Assembly (NCBI RefSeq): GCF_047785965.1
Contig: NZ_JBLOBF010000022.1
Coordinates: forward strand, 1 to 6,644
From: Caldisericum exile_A
GTDB taxonomy: Bacteria > Caldisericota > Caldisericia > Caldisericales > Caldisericaceae
DNA length: 6,644 nt
Reading direction: 5' to 3'
This document shows positions 5,091 through 6,644 of the stretch, piece by piece. The translations under genes and the position numbers were made by a program. The stretch's first letter is position 1. Each line of letters begins with the position of its first letter. Under the pieces are notes generated by a model. That model worked only from the letters and a program-made list of their open reading frames with translations. It did no database searches and had not been told where the DNA came from.

Positions 5091-5105
5091 TGCTAAAATT
5101 CTCCT
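5091..5105 (+). promoter_or_regulatory. Leaderless-type extended -10 promoter of the lipid kinase gene
   Basis: TGCTAAAAT (5091-5099) is an extended -10 (TGN + TAAAAT) ending 6 nt before the ATG at 5106, so the transcript should start at the ATG. The bases before the ATG (TTCTCCT) carry no Shine-Dalgarno. An alternative is TTGTAA (5041-5046), a 17-nt spacer and TATATT (5064-5069), giving about a 30-nt leader that would still lack a Shine-Dalgarno. Confidence 0.55.
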
Positions 5106-6062
5106 ATGGAAAATATTTGCATAATTGTAAATCCTGTATCTTCAAATGGAAAAGGGCTCAAAGAGTTCAAATTGGTAGAAAACTTTATTAAAAGTTTAGA
5201 AAATCCACCTAAGATACTTTTTACAGAATATCCAAAGCACGCGATTGAACTTGCAAAGGATGCCTTCCATAGCGGATTTAATCGTATAATTAGTTTTGGA
5301 GGCGACGGCACGCATAATGAGGTGTTAAATGGAATCCTTATGGGTGCTGTGGAAAAATTCAACAAAAGAGTTTTTGAATTCAATCAAGATGAAGTTGACA
5401 AAATCCCACCGCTTGGAGTTGTTTCTATCGGCTCGGGCAATGATTTTAGAAAGACTCTTAAACTTCCAAAAGATGTTTTATCTGCACTTAAAATTGCGTT
5501 AACGGGGACAGGCAAACCAATTGATGTTGGACTCTTTGAATATGTAGATTTTTTAGGTAATCCTTCTCAAAGATTTTTCCTAAATATCCTAAGTGGAGGA
5601 TTTTCAGGAGTTGTTACCAACAAGGCAAACAAAAGTAAGAAATCAATTTTTAGAGGTCTTACATATACGCTTTCGCTTATTTCAACGCTTCTTTTTATAA
5701 CAATCCCGAAAGGAATCCTTAGACATGGAGAAAATGAACTTAACGGCAATTTTTTTGAATTTGATATTGCAAATGGAAAATATTTCGGTGGAGGAATGTG
5801 TGTCTCGCCTAAGGCAGAAGTTACAGACGGTCTTCTTAATGTGTCAGTCTTTAAAAACTACAAAGGGCTTGAAGTCCTCTTTAAGATTAAAAAACTCTTT
5901 GATGGAACAATACTCACGGAGAAAAAACTCTACCACGACTTTGTAAAAGAGGTTTTCGTAAAAACGGATCCACCATCATTAATTGAGGCAGATGGCGAGG
6001 TTTTAGGATATACGCCTGTCAAGGCAAGGGTAATTGAGAAAATAATAAAAGTTGTTTATTAA
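5106..6062 (+). CDS. YegS/DagK-family lipid kinase (diacylglycerol kinase catalytic domain)
   Basis: A 318-residue cytosolic or membrane-peripheral kinase that probably phosphorylates diacylglycerol or a related lipid alcohol with ATP, returning diacylglycerol to phosphatidic acid for phospholipid synthesis. N-terminal nucleotide-binding domain: IVNPVSSNGKG (7-17), the hallmark GGDGTHNEVLNGI (65-77) and GVVSIGSGNDF (104-114, family GTGND/GSGND). The C-terminal beta-rich domain has DVGLF (140-144), ANGKYFGGGMCVSPKAEVTD (222-241), DGLLNV (241-246) and DGE (296-298). Length (about 300) and motif order fit the family. There is no transmembrane segment, though LISTLLFITIP (191-201) is hydrophobic. 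An apparent insertion at 79-100 lies between GGDGT and GSGND. The true substrate cannot be told from sequence: family members use diacylglycerol, phosphatidylglycerol or sphingoid bases. It is divergent from the SLH-like gene (46 bp between starts) and 38 bp ahead of mgsA, which has its own -10. Confidence 0.93.
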   Translation: MENICIIVNPVSSNGKGLKEFKLVENFIKSLENPPKILFTEYPKHAIELAKDAFHSGFNRIISFGGDGTHNEVLNGILMGAVEKFNKRVFEFNQDEVDKIPPLGVVSIGSGNDFRKTLKLPKDVLSALKIALTGTGKPIDVGLFEYVDFLGNPSQRFFLNILSGGFSGVVTNKANKSKKSIFRGLTYTLSLISTLLFITIPKGILRHGENELNGNFFEFDIANGKYFGGGMCVSPKAEVTDGLLNVSVFKNYKGLEVLFKIKKLFDGTILTEKKLYHDFVKEVFVKTDPPSLIEADGEVLGYTPVKARVIEKIIKVVY

Positions 6063-6089
6063 ACATTTCTTTGTAAGGGAATTTCAACA

Positions 6090-6100
6090 TATAATTAAAT
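6090..6100 (+). promoter_or_regulatory. Leaderless-type promoter of mgsA
   Basis: A perfect TATAAT (6090-6095) stands 5 nt before the ATG at 6101, putting the expected transcription start on the start codon. No good -35 is seen: TTTCTT at 6066-6071 with an 18-nt spacer is weak, and TTGTAA at 6071-6076 is only 13 nt away. AAGGGA (6075-6080) is 20 nt from the ATG, too far to serve as a Shine-Dalgarno. Confidence 0.55.
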
Positions 6101-6580
6101 ATGGAAAAAGTTGAAACAAAATTAGTTAAGCGAATCGCACTTGTTGCACACGACAGGGAGAAAAAAGATCTCATTGAATGGGTTGAATTTAATTGGGGAA
6201 CATTATCCCCTCATGAACTTATCTGTACAGGAACAACAGGAAAACTTGTAGAAGAAACGCTTATTAAGAAGGGGCTTACTCCAAAAATATTGAAACTAAA
6301 ATCAGGACCACTTGGAGGAGATGCACAACTTGCCGCTCTCATTGCCGAAGGAAAAATTGATTACCTAATTTTTTTCTGGGACCCAATGGAACCACAACCC
6401 CACGATGTTGATGTAAAAGCACTTTTAAGGATTGCAACTCTTTACAACATTCCAACAGCAATGAACCGCTCAACCGCAGATTTCATAATCTCTTCAATCC
6501 TTTTTGGGACAAACTACACACCGAAATTAAAGGATTATAAATCTTACATTGAGCGAAAAATTGAAGATTTAGAGAAGTAA
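6101..6580 (+). CDS. mgsA: Methylglyoxal synthase
   Basis: A 159-residue cytosolic enzyme that converts dihydroxyacetone phosphate to methylglyoxal and phosphate, a bypass of lower glycolysis that frees phosphate when triose phosphates accumulate. All hallmark motifs are present and line up with the E. coli enzyme (152 residues): IALVAHD (12-18), phosphate-binding TGTTGK (43-48), SGPLGGD (68-74, catalytic Asp74 equivalent to E. coli Asp71), FFWDP (91-95), HDVDVKALLR (101-110, with His101 and Asp104 equivalent to His98 and Asp101) and NIPTAMNRSTADFII (116-130). Length is normal and nothing is missing. The C-terminus has a short charged extension (KSYIERKIEDLEK). It lies 38 bp after the lipid kinase gene with its own TATAAT close to the ATG, so it may be transcribed both alone and with the kinase. 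A hairpin repeat begins within 3 nt of the stop. Confidence 0.96.
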   Translation: MEKVETKLVKRIALVAHDREKKDLIEWVEFNWGTLSPHELICTGTTGKLVEETLIKKGLTPKILKLKSGPLGGDAQLAALIAEGKIDYLIFFWDPMEPQPHDVDVKALLRIATLYNIPTAMNRSTADFIISSILFGTNYTPKLKDYKSYIERKIEDLEK

Positions 6581-6582
6581 AA

Positions 6583-6644
6583 GGAGGAGATTTCTCACTT
6601 ACTCGAAGGGGTAAAAGTCCCCCTTCGAACTACCCCAGAAAGGA
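6583..6644 (-). repeat. Composite hairpin repeat, unit 9, abutting the mgsA stop (cut by window edge)
   Basis: The B hairpin TCGAAGGGG (6603-6611) / CCCCTTCGA (6620-6628) has the same 9-bp stem as unit 3 and the same partial A tail, GAGAAATCTCC, on the minus strand (6595-6585). The matching module A should lie beyond 6644. Being right after the mgsA stop, the hairpin may serve as its transcript 3' end, although no U-tract follows on the plus strand. The plus strand here also reads AAGGAGGAG (6581-6589), a Shine-Dalgarno-like string with no start codon nearby. Confidence 0.7.

Noticed and set aside
5093..5383. Minus-strand 96-codon frame antisense to the lipid kinase
   Set aside because: It lies on the opposite strand of a kinase with intact family motifs, and has no signals of its own.

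Overview
The window reads as chromosomal DNA from an AT-rich bacterium, probably a thermophilic anaerobe. The clues are a large secreted protein ending in paired copper-amine-oxidase-type 'stalk' repeats, lysine- and isoleucine-rich proteins, -10 boxes placed almost on the start codons, and short hairpin repeats packed between genes. A Caldisericum-like (Caldisericota) source is my best guess from gene style alone. No rRNA or marker gene is present to confirm it, and Thermotogota, Dictyoglomota or Coprothermobacterota remain possible.

Layout. Positions 1-337 hold a cluster of composite hairpin repeats. Positions 336-370 are a strong intrinsic terminator reading leftward. Positions 390-3554 (minus) encode a 1054-residue secreted, surface-layer-like protein built from beta-sandwich domains with a C-terminal stalk-domain pair. 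Its upstream leader (3555-3770) has a candidate 24-codon leader peptide that overlaps the gene start by ATGA, and further out a long imperfect hairpin. Positions 3771-4026 hold a second repeat cluster, with units related to, but shuffled and mostly inverted against, those at 1-337. Positions 4027-4366 are AT-rich and contain a possible small or decayed ORF (4094-4234, minus) and two tandem 15-bp palindromes. Positions 4367-5059 (minus) encode a secreted protein with degenerate SLH-like repeats. Divergent from it are a YegS/DagK-family lipid kinase (5106-6062, plus) and methylglyoxal synthase mgsA (6101-6580, plus). A further repeat unit starts directly after the mgsA stop codon.

How the parts fit. 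The left half is about the cell surface: a large envelope protein and a smaller SLH-like exported protein, both on the minus strand. The right half is a small metabolic cluster around glycerolipid and triose-phosphate chemistry.

The most notable signals are non-coding. First, a two-hairpin interspersed repeat, with about nine full or partial copies, keeps stem pairing while stem sequence changes. Second, three genes (SLH-like, lipid kinase, mgsA) have TATAAT-like -10 boxes 5-7 nt before ATG and no Shine-Dalgarno sequence, which suggests leaderless mRNAs; the envelope gene instead has a long structured leader, two strong Shine-Dalgarno sequences and a possible coupled leader peptide.
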